Source: Ceratothoa steindachneri (lineage: Eukaryota > Arthropoda > Malacostraca > Isopoda > Cymothoidae). From it: DNA of 64,000 bases. Below, in pieces: positions 50,991-61,839 of this stretch. Position 1 is the stretch's first letter, and each line of letters opens with the position of its first letter. The DNA is taken from positions 84,384,832 through 84,448,831 of the forward strand of contig OZ018323.1 of NCBI GenBank assembly GCA_963969495.1, given 5' to 3'. Below the pieces are notes generated by a model, which saw nothing but the letters and a program-made list of their open reading frames with translations, made no database searches and was not told the DNA's origin. The translations under genes were made by a program, and so were the position numbers.

Positions 50991-51811
50991 AACTTCCGCT
51001 CAGGCGATTTCATGCTAAAATATTGCAAGGGTAGAGACCGCCATACTGCTATTGATATTGATGCTCTTAAGACCCATGTGGAGACTATTCATCGAAAGGA
51101 CAATCGTAACATAACATGGATTTTAAATGCAGTCAAGGAATTGGAATTATGTAGCAACATATCTTATAAACATTTAAAAATACACCAAAATGGTGTTCGG
51201 GTGTCACATGAAGCATCTGAAGGATGTTTGAAACGTGTGAAGATGAATTCATCTCTATTGACTCGAAATACCCGTGAGCCCTTTTGGGGCAATGTTGTTA
51301 TAGAGATGAAAAGTGGGTTCTTTACTGTAAAGAAATGTAGTGATCGCAAAAATTAAATCCATATCTACTCTTAGACGAGGACGAACAGCAGAAGGATATG
51401 CTTTGCATGTGATTGGATGTGAAAGAAGGTAATCATTATAAAGACCTTAATAATGAGCAAAGGTGTCTGCAGACCTCCACATACGTTGTTACGATAGGAA
51501 TCTCTCACCCCATTAATTCTCTATCAGGCCCGCCTGGGGAAAGCTCTTCATCCACGCCAAGCAGACCAATCTCACAGGCTTCATTATAATGCACGGCTCC
51601 ACGAGGCATGTTTGACCCAACAAAAGAAAATATTGCGTTAGGTTGAGAGGTTCTTCCTCAACTTCCATATTCACTGGACCATTTATTTAGCTAAATGCCT
51701 AAATGGCAAAGTTTATTCTGAAATTCAGGAGGTGGTAGAGGATATCATATCGTATATTCGATCAAAACCGAATGAATCCTTCATGAAAGGTATCCACTTA
51801 TTTGATGAATA
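50991..51811 (+). pseudogene. Mariner transposase pseudogene (irritans/cecropia-like)
   Basis: FRSGDF (50,991) is followed by a segment matching the 'SLEDEPRSGRPTAID.DALK' region of mariner proteins. It is seen here as LKYCKGRDRHTAIDIDALKT. Next come a second helix-turn-helix part, LLTRNTREPFW, and after a frameshift RDEKWVLY with the first catalytic Asp. Later YNARLHEA stands where mariners have 'DNARPH', so the second Asp is Tyr. VLPQLPYSLDHLFS corresponds to the 'PYSPDL.PSD' region. The tail is GKVYSEIQEVVEDIISYIRS then FMKGIHLFDE. Many stops exist. The terminal inverted repeats were not identified. It differs from the other two mariners in the window. Confidence 0.8.
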
Positions 51812-52021
51812 AGAGTTTGTTCGTTTGTTTTGGCAATATTAAAAACTATTTTACTTTCACTATAAAAAACATTAATTTCTCGACAACCAATATTTATACT
51901 TCAACTTTCAGCATAAAATAAAACGAGATTATAATTATGATAGCTCGTGTGTATTTAATTGATTAATTCCCTTGTATATACCAATAAATAAATAAATTCA
52001 ATCTGCACGACTTATCAAAAA

Positions 52022-52023
<2 letters not shown>

Positions 52024-52068
<45 letters not shown>

Positions 52069-52094
52069 CTTGTTCGGTTCTTAATAATGTTTTG

Positions 52095-52178
<84 letters not shown>
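52024..52178. repeat. Two (TA)n arrays around a unique 35-bp spacer
   Basis: Arrays at about 52,024-52,065 and 52,101-52,178. The spacer is the left arm of the inverted repeat described next. Confidence 0.9.
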
Positions 52179-52180
<2 letters not shown>

Positions 52181-53182
52181 GAGGGTATGGAACGTACATA
52201 CTCACATGCCGCCAGACAATCGTGGGATCGAAAGAAATTTGTCGTTTGAGTTGACCTTCGTCTCCTCTCTCTCTCCCCCCACCCTTCCCCAAACTGGCGA
52301 CAGGAAGTCGGACGAAATAACGCCTATCTCACAAAGAAGCTTAAATCTTATTGGCTTTCATTATGATGCCATGGAGATTGTCCAGAAGGCGCTGCGATAA
52401 GCGAATTTTCGTGAAAGGGATCTCTCTCTCGATTTCCCACAATCCGCGATATAAATAACATCACCGTTTACCCCTCTATAGCAGTGCCCCAAATCTACTC
52501 GCGTAATCCTCACGTTGAACGAGAGTCGTTGCCGTAACGTATCGACTACCAACGCGCCGTCGAGTCAACTTGGTCGCTGTCTCAAAGTGTTCCTGGAAGT
52601 AAATCCCGCCCCGTAGAGTCTGTGACTAGAAGAGTACGCTCTGTTGCTCAACGTAGCTTGAATAAGAAAAGGAACATTCAAATAGTTACTGGAAGTTACT
52701 ATTTGTTAGTGTCACATCCAGTTAGGAGTGAACTAACCGAAACTGCAGCCAGCAGCCTCGAACCCGTCGTCTTATCCCTCCGCTCCCTGAGAACTCGTGT
52801 TAACGCCACCCGAATCACCCCGTCTGGACCTGAGTAGTCGTCTCTCCAATCCATCAATTAATGGTAATCTATAAACCCAGTGTCCCTCTATTCTTAAATT
52901 ACCTATTTAATTAACCGTGATTGATACTCCCATTGAGTTATTATAAATCTAGACGCTTAATGTCAGTGATTAATATTTAATCCTTAATTTTGCCTGTGAA
53001 CTATTGCTAATTATTATATTTGTGTAAAATAAAGTTTATTTGGAGTACGTGTGTTAATTTGTGGCTCCTCACTTTTGACGTACCCTTGGCAAGACTTTAA
53101 TTAAGCATCCCTTCGGCTAATTCATTCAACCTGTATGTTGCACTCTTAGAATTCAACAATCACAAACCTCCCCCCAGTAACA
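52178..53182 (+). mobile_element. Possible solo LTR-like segment
   Basis: The segment begins TGTGAGGGTATGG and ends CCAGTAACA (TG...CA). It contains AATAAA at 53,028-53,033 and is GC-richer in its first half. A short hairpin GGACTTT/AAAGTCC follows. No second LTR, primer-binding site match or gag-pol was found, so this is weak. A 71-codon frame at 52,622-52,837 has no known domain. Confidence 0.25.
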
Positions 53183-53267
53183 AGTGGGACTTTTATAGTG
53201 AAAGTCCTGGCTACGGCACAACACGCCTCTAACCAGCTTTCACACGTTCAGTACGAATTAAAGCCTA

Positions 53268-53271
<4 letters not shown>

Positions 53272-53312
<41 letters not shown>

Positions 53313-53398
53313 AGTCATAGGGTCAATACCACCGACTTAACCAAAAGCGGTGTGTCCAGATCAAGGACTAGAATAATTATTGGACCAGACTATGAGCA

Positions 53399-53461
<63 letters not shown>
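53272..53461. repeat. Two (TA)n arrays
   Basis: Arrays at about 53,272-53,311 and 53,403-53,461 with a unique spacer of about 90 bp. Confidence 0.9.
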
Positions 53462-53472
<11 letters not shown>

Positions 53473-53536
53473 CAAGACATTATTAAGAACCGAACAAGTC
53501 AGTCAATAACACGGAGATGAAATTGTAGATAAAATG

Positions 53537-54006
53537 GGAGGCTCGCCTGCGCCCTATTGTGACGACTGCTTCGTCCCCCAGACTGTTCCGCACATTCTTG
53601 TCGAATGTCCCAGTCTGGGTGATCTTCGCGCACGTTACCTGTCCCTGTACCGGGATGGGCGGGGTCGCTACCACCTGTCCCTTGTTCGTGGGACGAGTTC
53701 GTGCAGATTGACTTGTGGACTTGTTGACTTTTGGGGGGAGGCCGGGCTTCTCCCCTTTATTTAAGTAGGTTCTATTTTTTTTGTTTGTTTTTGTTTTCTT
53801 TGTAGGTTGCACGCTCCTGCACCGGGGTGAGGGGGACCTCCCCCCGACGCCGGAGATTGCTTCCTAATTGTTAAGTTTTTCCCATTTTTATGATTGTTAT
53901 GTTTTCATATTCTTGTTTTAATGTAGCCTAGTTCTAGGCTATCTTGTTTCCGGCGACTTATGCCCAAGTGGGCAGTCGCCAGATGGGCTCTAAAAAAAAA
54001 AGAAGC
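53537..54006 (+). mobile_element. 5'-truncated Jockey/I-like LINE insertion with 10-bp target duplication
   Basis: AGATAAAATG occurs at 53,527-53,536 and again at 54,007-54,016. It brackets an insert that ends in an A-run (about 53,992-54,001). The insert opens in frame with GGSPAPYCDDC and VPHILVECPSLGDLRARYL, the Cys/His-containing tail found after the RT/RNase H part of many Jockey/I-like ORF2 proteins. It terminates at 53,764. The Met codon of this frame comes from the flanking target DNA, so the apparent 76-codon gene is accidental. The last 240 bp are 3' untranslated sequence with two hairpins. Confidence 0.85.
53924..53980 (+). other. LINE 3'-UTR hairpins
   Basis: TAGCCTAG-tt-CTAGGCTA lies at 53,924-53,941. 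GGCGACT (53,952) pairs with AGTCGCC (ends 53,980), enclosing GCCC-aagt-GGGC. Together they form a stem of 11 pairs with a 3-nt bulge. It stands just before AGATGGGCTCT and the A-tail, where template-recognition hairpins of LINEs occur. Confidence 0.7.
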
Positions 54007-54016
54007 AGATAAAATG

Positions 54017-55606
54017 TACAAGAGTGGAATAAACCAGGCTTGGTATGAGCCAACCCATACGATAAAGGGCTAATTGTCGCTCATTATCACTATCTAAAGT
54101 GACTGCGAGAAAGCGATATTATGAACATGAATTTCCTGGGTTTAAGTAACATATTACCCAACCCATTTTACCCTGAAGACATCATATGAAATAAGAGAAA
54201 TTGCTCAGTAGCGTTTATCAGAGGGGAGGTGCAGCATAAACAAACAAGATGATTGAAAAACAAATGATAGTAGAAGAGAATAAAAGGATCGTGGTAGCAA
54301 GGAATACATACAGCAAATTTTAAAACCCTAGATGCGGGTCAATAAAGAACAAATTTAAAACTAATATGTTCGTATTATGAGGTCCCATGCAACGTAGATA
54401 AAAAGTGACGTGCACGAAAAGAAACTACGCGAATGAAAGGGAAAACCGAGCTAAAAATAAAGGATTAAAGTACTCTTAGTAAAACCTTTACACTGCTTAT
54501 AGAAGAAAGTTTCATTGAGGTAAATAGTGCTGGCAGGGAAATTTTCATAAGCAAATATATAAAAGAAGAGTACAAAACCGTACACAATATGGTTTCAATT
54601 CCTTTATAAAATAAATATATTAGAAAAATCCAAACGCCACAACTATTTTCCGTGATGAACTCATAGGAGGCCATATTCTCCTTTTATCTCCGGCTTTAAT
54701 TCACTGTTTCCTTGAATTCTTTCTTGGAAAACCGTTTACAGCTCTTTATCACGCGATAAACCGAGAAAAACGGCCTTTTCGGCCAGTCTCAAGCTTGATC
54801 AATGAAATGTGTATGCTACCTATTACACTTATTGAATGCGCCTGATAAGACGAAGAAAACACCATTTTACCTCATTTAGGCTAAGACTCCGCTTGAGCAA
54901 GATTGTCATCCAGCCTCGTCATGATTTGCTTTATTTTTGCGGGCCGACAAAAGAGAAACCAGCATAGAAAGAAGAAGCTAACCCGCCCATGCCCCTCTCG
55001 TCATTGGTCAGGATACTGTCATATACTGTACGGTTCTTACTGTCATTATTCATTTGCCATGATTTTCCTGAGAGCAGTATCGATACAGTCATCGCCTTTC
55101 CATCACCTCCGTTTAATGCTGCCTTCATCGATTGGACCCCATTCAATAAAAAAAGAGACACGTTAATCTTCTTTCTGTCGTCTGCCATTGAGAATTTCAC
55201 CCATCAACGACCCCTGTTTTTAGTTTTTCACTCATTGACGTAACAACCCGACCCAAAACTTACATTTGTCACTTGACGTCACTCCCTTTCTTTCCTGGCG
55301 ACCTGTCCACGGCAGAATCTACCCTCAAAATATTCAGCCGTCCGTCATCTGATATTGTCATCCTGCGTGAGAAATTTACTTACCAGTTTTGCCTTGCTTT
55401 TACTGCGCTCCGAAACTAGCACCGACTTCATCAAATTCAAACAGTCATTGCGATCACTTGGTAATTGTGTTGCACTTATCTTTATTCATTGTACCGGAGG
55501 CATTCATTTTTAGAACGGTTTTTTATACTTTTTTTTTAATTCTTGTCTTTCAGCAAATCTGAAGCAAGGTAATTTTTTGTTTGACAGCCTTGATTGCAGC
55601 ATTGAC
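54017..55606. other. Intergenic DNA, no supported gene
   Basis: Frames on both strands at 54,903-55,243 overlap each other. The minus frame (55,200-54,931, 89 codons) has balanced composition but no known domain. I do not call it a gene. Confidence 0.45.
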
Positions 55607-55809
55607 ATGGTGAAGTCGAAAGAGCACAGCTTTGCCCTAAGGAAGGAAGTAGTTGATGCCCATAAGAGAGGTAACGGGTATGATAAGCTTTCTCAGAAGA
55701 ATAAACTCCCGAAGTAGACTTTGCGAGAAATAATTAAGAAGCCTTTGGAAGATACATAGCACCATTGCTAATTTTCATGGACGAGGACAAAAGCGGAAGC
55801 AGGGCGAGG
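55607..55809 (+). pseudogene. Tc1-like transposase N-terminal fragment (family Tc-B)
   Basis: The ATG at 55,607-55,609 starts MVKSKEHSFALRKEVVDAHK, then KLSQKNKLPK, a stop, and TLREIIKK. After a frameshift TIANFHGRGQKRK (about 55,760-55,800) follows. This is the DNA-binding N-terminus and GRPR-like hook of a Tc1 group different from Tc-A. The catalytic domain is missing downstream. Confidence 0.75.
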
Positions 55810-56744
55810 CAAAGTTCCACTTGCAAAATTCCTTCTTCTTTAACCTTACTGAGAAATGAACGAAGGAGTACTCCAGAGGAGAACGAAGTCGATACCTGAG
55901 TGATATATGCCTGTCCGTGTCTATCGTCTGTCGGGCGGGAACTCTGGCCTTAGGTACGAGCGTGGCGTTCGTAGCTGGTAGCCGTTGGGATGCGGAGCAG
56001 GGCGTACTAGACTGTACGTGGCTGCTAACCAAGACGATGCTGTATGGTACTAATTTCGCAAAGCTTTTCCCGAAGTATTTATATTGCCTCGACGGAAGCG
56101 GGTCGCACGAGGCCCTCAAAGGATAACGGGGATCTCATTAGACTTGGTGCGCCAGGGTAGAGGGGATATTCTCGGAGAGCTTCGCAGGCTCGCGCGAAAG
56201 TCCTCGACGCCGTAGGTCTGGCGCCGATCAAGTAATGCGACGGGTGAGAAGGAGAACCCAACACGGATCACACAGCCGTGCGACATACTTGCTGCTCTTG
56301 TGGGGCTGTTTGGGCGTGCAGGTGCATCTTTTCTTCGGTGCCACGGGTAGATGTTGGGTTCTAGAGGGGAAGGGGGGTGTGACCTTCTCTCTCTGACAGG
56401 TACCATCAAGCAACAAAATCACCATCCCTTCCGCCCCAGCCAAACTGCTGGGGGGGAGGGGCTATGCACTGTAGCTAGTTGCCCAATCAAATTTTAACCA
56501 CGGAAGGATGGGGCGCTCTAGCATCTCTTATATCATCTTATTACATAGGATTTAACTCTATTTCTCCCGAATGGCGTCACGGTGTCTTTCTATATTTCCC
56601 AAATTACCCAATTTATCATCTAAATTGGGGAAATGGGGTGGCAAATTTGGGTTTGGGAAAGAAAATCCTTCTTAAGCATCTAAGGTGAGTGACCTATCCG
56701 AACGAGGTTGGAAAGAAAGGGGTTGTTCTTCGTCGGGTTATATT
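55810..56744. other. GC-richer stretch with unexplained frames
   Basis: A 114-codon minus frame (56,119-55,775) and overlapping minus frames at 56,443-56,116 show no domain I know. GC content is higher than in the flanks, so it may be part of an unrecognised mobile element. Its left part overlaps the Tc-B fragment. Confidence 0.35.
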
Positions 56745-57115
56745 CTACTCTTTCGGCAGTTTCTTTACAATTCTTTAGTCAGTTTTTCTTCTACTACCTA
56801 GCCAGTTTACCTTCTACTCATTCGTCAGTTTCCATTCTACTCATTTGTCAGTATCCCTTCTAATCCTTCGTCAATTTCCTTTCTATTCTTTGTCAGATTC
56901 ACTTCTACTCCTTTTGTCAGATTCATTTCTACTCCTTCGTCAGTTTTCCTTAAACTCCTTCCTCAGTTTTCCTTCTAATCATTTGCCAATTTTCCTTCTA
57001 ATCCGTCAGTTTCCCCTCTACTCCTTCATCTCTTTCCGTACTACTCCTTCTTCACTTTTATTCTACTCTTTTGTCAATTTCTCTTCTACTGCTTCATTAC
57101 TTTCCCTTCTATTCC
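56745..57115. repeat. 22-24-bp minisatellite
   Basis: About 16 imperfect units close to TTTCCTTCTACTCC + TTCGTCAG. The 115-codon Ser/Leu/Phe-rich frame over it is a repeat product. Confidence 0.85.
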
Positions 57116-57129
57116 TTCTCCTTGCCACT

Positions 57130-58956
57130 GCTACTCAATATTCCATGCAAGGAGAAAAAAAGAGGATAATCAGGGGTGGGAAAATCGGATAAAAGTTTTA
57201 TGCTTGAATTTATAGATAACCAACGAGGGTGAAAATGTGTCGAAATATATAGCAGCATATCCATCACCTCTAGGCTTTGGGGTCGAAAGGGCACGCAATC
57301 TTCCTGGTATCATCTTCAGCATACAGGGTTAGAGGGCATGACATTTTTCAGGTGTAGTGGGTGATTTACTTCTGCTACATTATCCACCCACCTTCTGGAG
57401 ATATGATCAAGGAGTACTTAGGGACACAGAGGAGACCATTTTACCAGAATAAAAGAAACCTAAGAGAACTATTCGTAAGATATACAATTACAGATAGACA
57501 GACATATATACACATGAACAAAATCCTTTAGATAGACTCAATGTACGAATACATATTACGTTTCATTCTCCCACAGCATTCACAAACAAATATTTACATA
57601 CACACGAACTACTTTGTTGAGCAAAGTTTAATCGCATTGGGTGTGGTTAGACGCGAGATGCGGTCCAAGTTTGCGTAGGCTTTGGGAGGCTACCAGATGC
57701 TATAGTAAACCACAATTCCGAGATGACATTAAACTGTACAGTGTGGAACTAAAGCTTACATTCGGCAACTGGTTTAGGTTCTTATAATTAATGACCTGAC
57801 CTGAAGACTTACTAAAAGGTTGTATTCCAAAGCGCTTTTCAAAGATCACTTTTTTCTTTTGTCTGAAATGTGGTTTATGTCATTTGTTTATCAGCTTTGA
57901 TCTTTTACATAGTTTGTAGTAAAAGAGATTTAAATCTTCGTGATTGGACGGACGGAAGAAAGCTAATGGTATTTTTCTTGGGCCGTAATTCTTATGGTTT
58001 TGTGTCATTTATTCAGCAATTTAATTTGTGAATTGGGTTTTAATTCAAATAAATTGTTTTATTGGGTTGAACGATAACCATGTATTTTCGTATCAGTATT
58101 TATTTTTTTAGTTCAAAAGCGTTTCGGCTTTTTTTATAAATAAGTTCAGCAATTATTCTGTCTTGGCATAAATATAACAATTGCATTTTGTGACTGTCTT
58201 TGGTAATCATATTGATAGTACTTATGATGACTGAATTCATCACAAACTAACGATATCCAGCCCCCCTCCCTCTCTCTCTCTCTTCCTTTATACATCTCAC
58301 CCATCCTGTCAGCCCCCAACTCACACACATTCTCTCCCCCTCCCTTATCGAGCCGTGCTTGCGATAAGGTGCTTTTTGTGTTTCTCCAACAATTTGTTGC
58401 TTAAAGTGTTCATGACTTTGCCTTTTGTATATTAATAAGTTATACTTTTTTATTTTCCATCATGTAATTACTCTCCCTATGAAACAAGTGAGTTCCTTTA
58501 ATTTCAATATATATAATAGTTGACCGCTTAAATTTACCCTTCCAGGTGGTCATTTTGACCAATCTTCCCACCGCCATTTTTGCCCTAAAAGGAGAACTGT
58601 AAGTAATATTTTCGCATTTCTCTTATTTTCATTTACATTTTTTTTTTGCTATTTCTTTGAGTGTCACAATTACTATTTTATCTGACAAGGTTTGTCTTCT
58701 TTACAAGATTTATCACATAATAATTTATTTCTTTTTGTCTCTCTGTGTACGTGCGGGAGCTTTCTTGTTTTGCATTATTTTTCTTGTTTCTGATTTCTAA
58801 CAAGCGAATTAATACCTATATTTCCCTTCCAATCAATAATTAATATTTCTCTATTGCAGTAAATTAATATTATTACCCATTTCAGGCATATTAAAATTTT
58901 CTGTTTTCTTACAGGTGATTTAAATACCTTTATTTCTCTTCTAGACTATATATGTA
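57130..58956. other. AT-rich intergenic DNA
   Basis: No gene seen. A short CT run is at 58,262-58,285. Confidence 0.5.
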
Positions 58957-59893
58957 CGAGGGGCGGTCAATAAGTTTTGCGAATCGGTAGGGCAAAACAG
59001 AGGAAGGGGGATGGCTGTTTGCGGGGGTGTTAGGACAAGTTATGACAAGTCAGGAATTGCAGCCGCACGCTCCTGCCTCATCTATATAAGAAGCAGTAAG
59101 TAGCTGATCGCAGATCGTTAGTCACAAATTTTTCAACAATGGAGAAGGTTGAGCACCGCGCAATGGGCAAATTTTTTACCAAGGAAGGCAAAAATGTAAA
59201 AAAGATGCATGAACACATGGTTGCAGTGTACACCGACACCGCCACTTCCTATGCAACCATTGATCGCTGCAATAGAGAGTTCCGCCATGGTCGTGAGTCC
59301 CTTGAAGATGACCCCCGTCCAGGACGCCCATCAGACGTGACCAACGAAGACAATGTGGCTCGTGTGGAGAGGATGATCCTCGAAAATCGACGGGTGAAGG
59401 TCGAGAAAATCGAGCGAAAACTTGGAATATCACATGGAAGTGTTATCAACATCATCCACGACAATTTGGCCATGACCAAGGTCTCTCTGTCCGTTGGGTC
59501 CCTAGAAACCTCACGCCCCATGATCGACTTCAACGTCGTCAAAGTCCACAAGGCCAGAGTTACACAAGCTGCCCTGCGCGAGTGCGGATTCGAGGAGCTC
59601 AACCATCCCCCCTACAGTCCAGATCTGGCCCCTAGCGACTAATTTTTATTCCGCCAGCTCAAGGCTGCACTGCGTGGACGCCGGTTTGGGACGATGAAGA
59701 TCTCCAGCTCGCTGTCCAGGAGTGGATTGAACAGCAGTCGGGAGATTTCTGGTTGTCGGGAATTCGAAGCCTCAGGGACAAGTGGCGCAAGTGCATTGAA
59801 GTCGAGGGTAGTTATATTGAAAAATAATAAAACACTTTTCCTCATATCTCGTTTCCTTATATCCGAATTGCAAAACTTATTGACCGCCCCTCG
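58957..59893 (+). mobile_element. Non-autonomous mariner, copy 2 (937 bp, TA target site)
   Basis: Ends CGAGGGGCGGTCAATAAG and CTTATTGACCGCCCCTCG are near-perfect inverted repeats. TA flanks lie at 58,955-58,956 and 59,894-59,895. The frame from 59,139 gives MEKVEHRAMGKFFTKEGKNV and the mariner DNA-binding domain (FRHGRESLEDDPRPGRPSDV). ISHGSVINIIHDNLAMTKVS follows. It passes straight into FNVVKVHKARVTQAALRECG and YSPDLAPSD, then a TAA stop. A full mariner has about 340 residues. The segment with the first two catalytic Asp residues is deleted at exactly the joint seen at 39,560-40,498. It must have been moved by an enzyme from elsewhere. Confidence 0.92.
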
Positions 59894-59959
59894 TAAATTT
59901 TGGAAAATGCTTGAGAACAGAAATTATGAGACATTCGATTCAATCGAAATATTCTTAAA

Positions 59960-60477
59960 AATGTTCATGCGAGCTCTGATCTCATTTCGAACTTTAAAAT
60001 CTTAATCTGTTTCGCTCTGAATACTGAATGATGTAAGTGGGTAGGTGACAAAGAAAGGGTGTGGGGACAGATAGCTGAAAATCGACAAGTGGTGAAAAGA
60101 GAAAGAAGTGTGGTAGGGTGCAAAGAGATTCTAAGTGCCTGGTGATCAGGCCTATCGCTTTTAAATATTTTCTTGTTATGTGGTTCCTTGTTGTCTTTGA
60201 GATAGTTTATATTATTATGGCGTTCAAGCCATTTATCTTCTATAAAATTAATGTTCTTGGATATGTTATGCGCATTGGCTGTTGTAATCACTTTAGTATT
60301 ATGCTGCTCAGTGTCTTGTTTTTTATGGTATATTTTGTAGTGAGTGTAAATCGTGTCTTTTGTTTTTTGTTTTATGTCTCCTTTTTTGTAGTTGAGTCTT
60401 CATTGGTGAATTTGCTGTCGATATTCAGTGAATTCTTGGTGAGGTTTCGCTCCCGTTTGACTTTTAAATTGGGATAA
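59960..60477 (-). other. Possible decayed GIY-YIG-like C-terminal region
   Basis: The minus strand reads AHNISKNINFIEDKWLERHN (about 60,285-60,230). It distantly recalls the 'AxHxxxxxHxxxF' tail of GIY-YIG endonuclease regions in Penelope-like elements. No catalytic GIY or YIG is visible. The antisense hydrophobic plus frame (60,118-60,477) is probably a shadow. This is a weak call. Confidence 0.2.
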
Positions 60478-60579
60478 AATTTAAAATGTTAAAAAAGCCC
60501 AGGAAATGTAGAATGAATTTCAATGAGCATTTTTACCTTTAATTAATAAAATAGTGTGTTATAAACCTAAAGGTTCTAA

Positions 60580-61300
60580 TAGATCAAATCAGATGCCGTG
60601 GATAAATACTGAAATTAAAAAGTACATATGGGAACGTAACCGATTGAATAAAATTTTGAAAAACAGCAATAGTGTTTAGAATAGAAGCCGATATCTTTAT
60701 TATCATTGCTTTGTTTAACGAAAAAATAGGAATAGATGTAATAAATTTTGTCTTAGACGATACTCTTTCAAATATTGACATAATCGAAAATGAACTAGGC
60801 GTTTTTATTAAGAAAGTGACAGTTTACCAAACACCGGATCCCGATAATTTTTTCATGATTCAAAGAGGTTTTAACATTTTGCTTTCTAATTCTTTAAGAA
60901 TTAGAAAGAAAAATGCAGCTTAACTTATTTATTTTGTTTCGCAAATGATCACAACGTTAGTTCAAGATAAAGGTGTAGGTGTAGTTTATCTCTAGTTCAA
61001 AACGCCTTTGGACACTGTTTCATGTAAAGAACAATAAAACTGAAATCGCACGGAATAAGGGACAACGTACTAAAAGTGATTGAAGAATTGGTTAAAAAAC
61101 CATAAACAGAGAGTTGTTTTCAAAGGAAATAGTTCATCCTGGGCATCATCGTTCCTCACGTCCTTTTGCTTTTTTTTTTAAATATATACGAGTATTTAAA
61201 CGATTTTGAAACGAATGTATTGTGGAAAATTTCAAAATTTTCAGACGGTACAAAAATTATGACTAGGGAAATATATACTATAGCCGACGCAGCGAGAAAT
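60580..61300 (+). pseudogene. CR1-type LINE reverse transcriptase, middle remnant (copy 2)
   Basis: NQMPWINTEIKKYIWERN (60,585 on) is the linker before the reverse transcriptase. KVTVYQTPDPDNF (about 60,815-60,855) corresponds to 'K.PGPD'. Motif A reads VGVVYL*FKTPLDTV with a stop in place of the catalytic Asp. WLKNHKQRVVFKGNSSSWAS follows in another frame. Motif C is seen as ISKFSDGTKI (about 61,230), where FADDTK is expected. The segment between is shortened. Similarity ends near 61,300, so it is truncated at both ends. It covers a more upstream part of ORF2 than copy 1 (7,685-8,418) and overlaps it in motifs A-C. Confidence 0.8.
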
Positions 61301-61491
61301 GGACGTTTGGGTGTGAACGTTTGGGTGGGGCAGATTTGTGAACACGTGTCCCCACACTTCTGCCAAATCTCCACAGATCAGCTGCTCTCCTTCCTTTCCA
61401 CCCTGTCCTGTCTTTCGTTCTCTCTCTCTATTTCTATCAACATTGGTGTATTTCTGAAATTATTTTAACTTTTGTTCCACACCACCATTGA

Positions 61492-61677
61492 GGTAAAAAT
61501 CTAGGCGCGTTTTTTGTATAAAGGTTTTCCTATTAAACGTGATTGTAGCACTTGTGCGGTCAGGTCAACGGAAGCGACCTGGAAAGGTCAATGATAACGG
61601 CAACATCGCACTGCCCCGCTGATATGGCACATTTAATGGGGAAACCTTTATACAACAAACGCGCCTAGATTTTTACC
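61492..61677. mobile_element. 186-bp MITE with about 40-bp inverted ends and TGA target site
   Basis: The left end GGTAAAAATCTAGGCGCGTT and the right end AACGCGCCTAGATTTTTACC are perfect over at least 18 bp. They stay similar for about 40 bp (GTATAAAGGTTT...). TGA flanks both sides (61,489-61,491 and 61,678-61,680). A 3-bp duplication points towards PIF/Harbinger-like or similar DNA transposons, although Harbinger usually uses TWA. There is no coding capacity. Confidence 0.8.
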
Positions 61678-61839
61678 TGAGTAGTCTAGACAGGATATTA
61701 CTTAATTCGATCTCCCGTTGGTGTATTTTCACTAAGCCACCATTTCAATATTGGCTCGCCTCTAGAGTTTCCTGTCTCAGAGTACGCGATTTATAAGTCA
61801 GTTTAAAAGTCTAGCCTTTATAGCGTTTTCATGTCTAAT

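Larger units (their letters stand above)
52067..53500. repeat. 1.43-kb block bounded by inverted repeats with inner TA arrays
   Basis: The left arm 52,067-52,101 (ACTTGTTCGGTTCTTAATAA onward) and the right arm 53,462-53,500 are inverted copies. They have about one mismatch in 34 positions. Both arms are followed on the inside by a TA array. No target duplication was identified. It may be a fold-back transposon whose ends seeded TA growth. Confidence 0.6.

Noticed and set aside
54931..55200. 89-codon minus frame with balanced composition as a small gene
   Set aside because: No recognisable domain or context, and an overlapping plus-strand frame of equal length exists.
60118..60477. 119-codon hydrophobic plus frame resembling a membrane protein
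   Set aside because: Its Phe/Val/Leu richness comes from T-rich DNA; no signal or family pattern, and the minus strand reads better.
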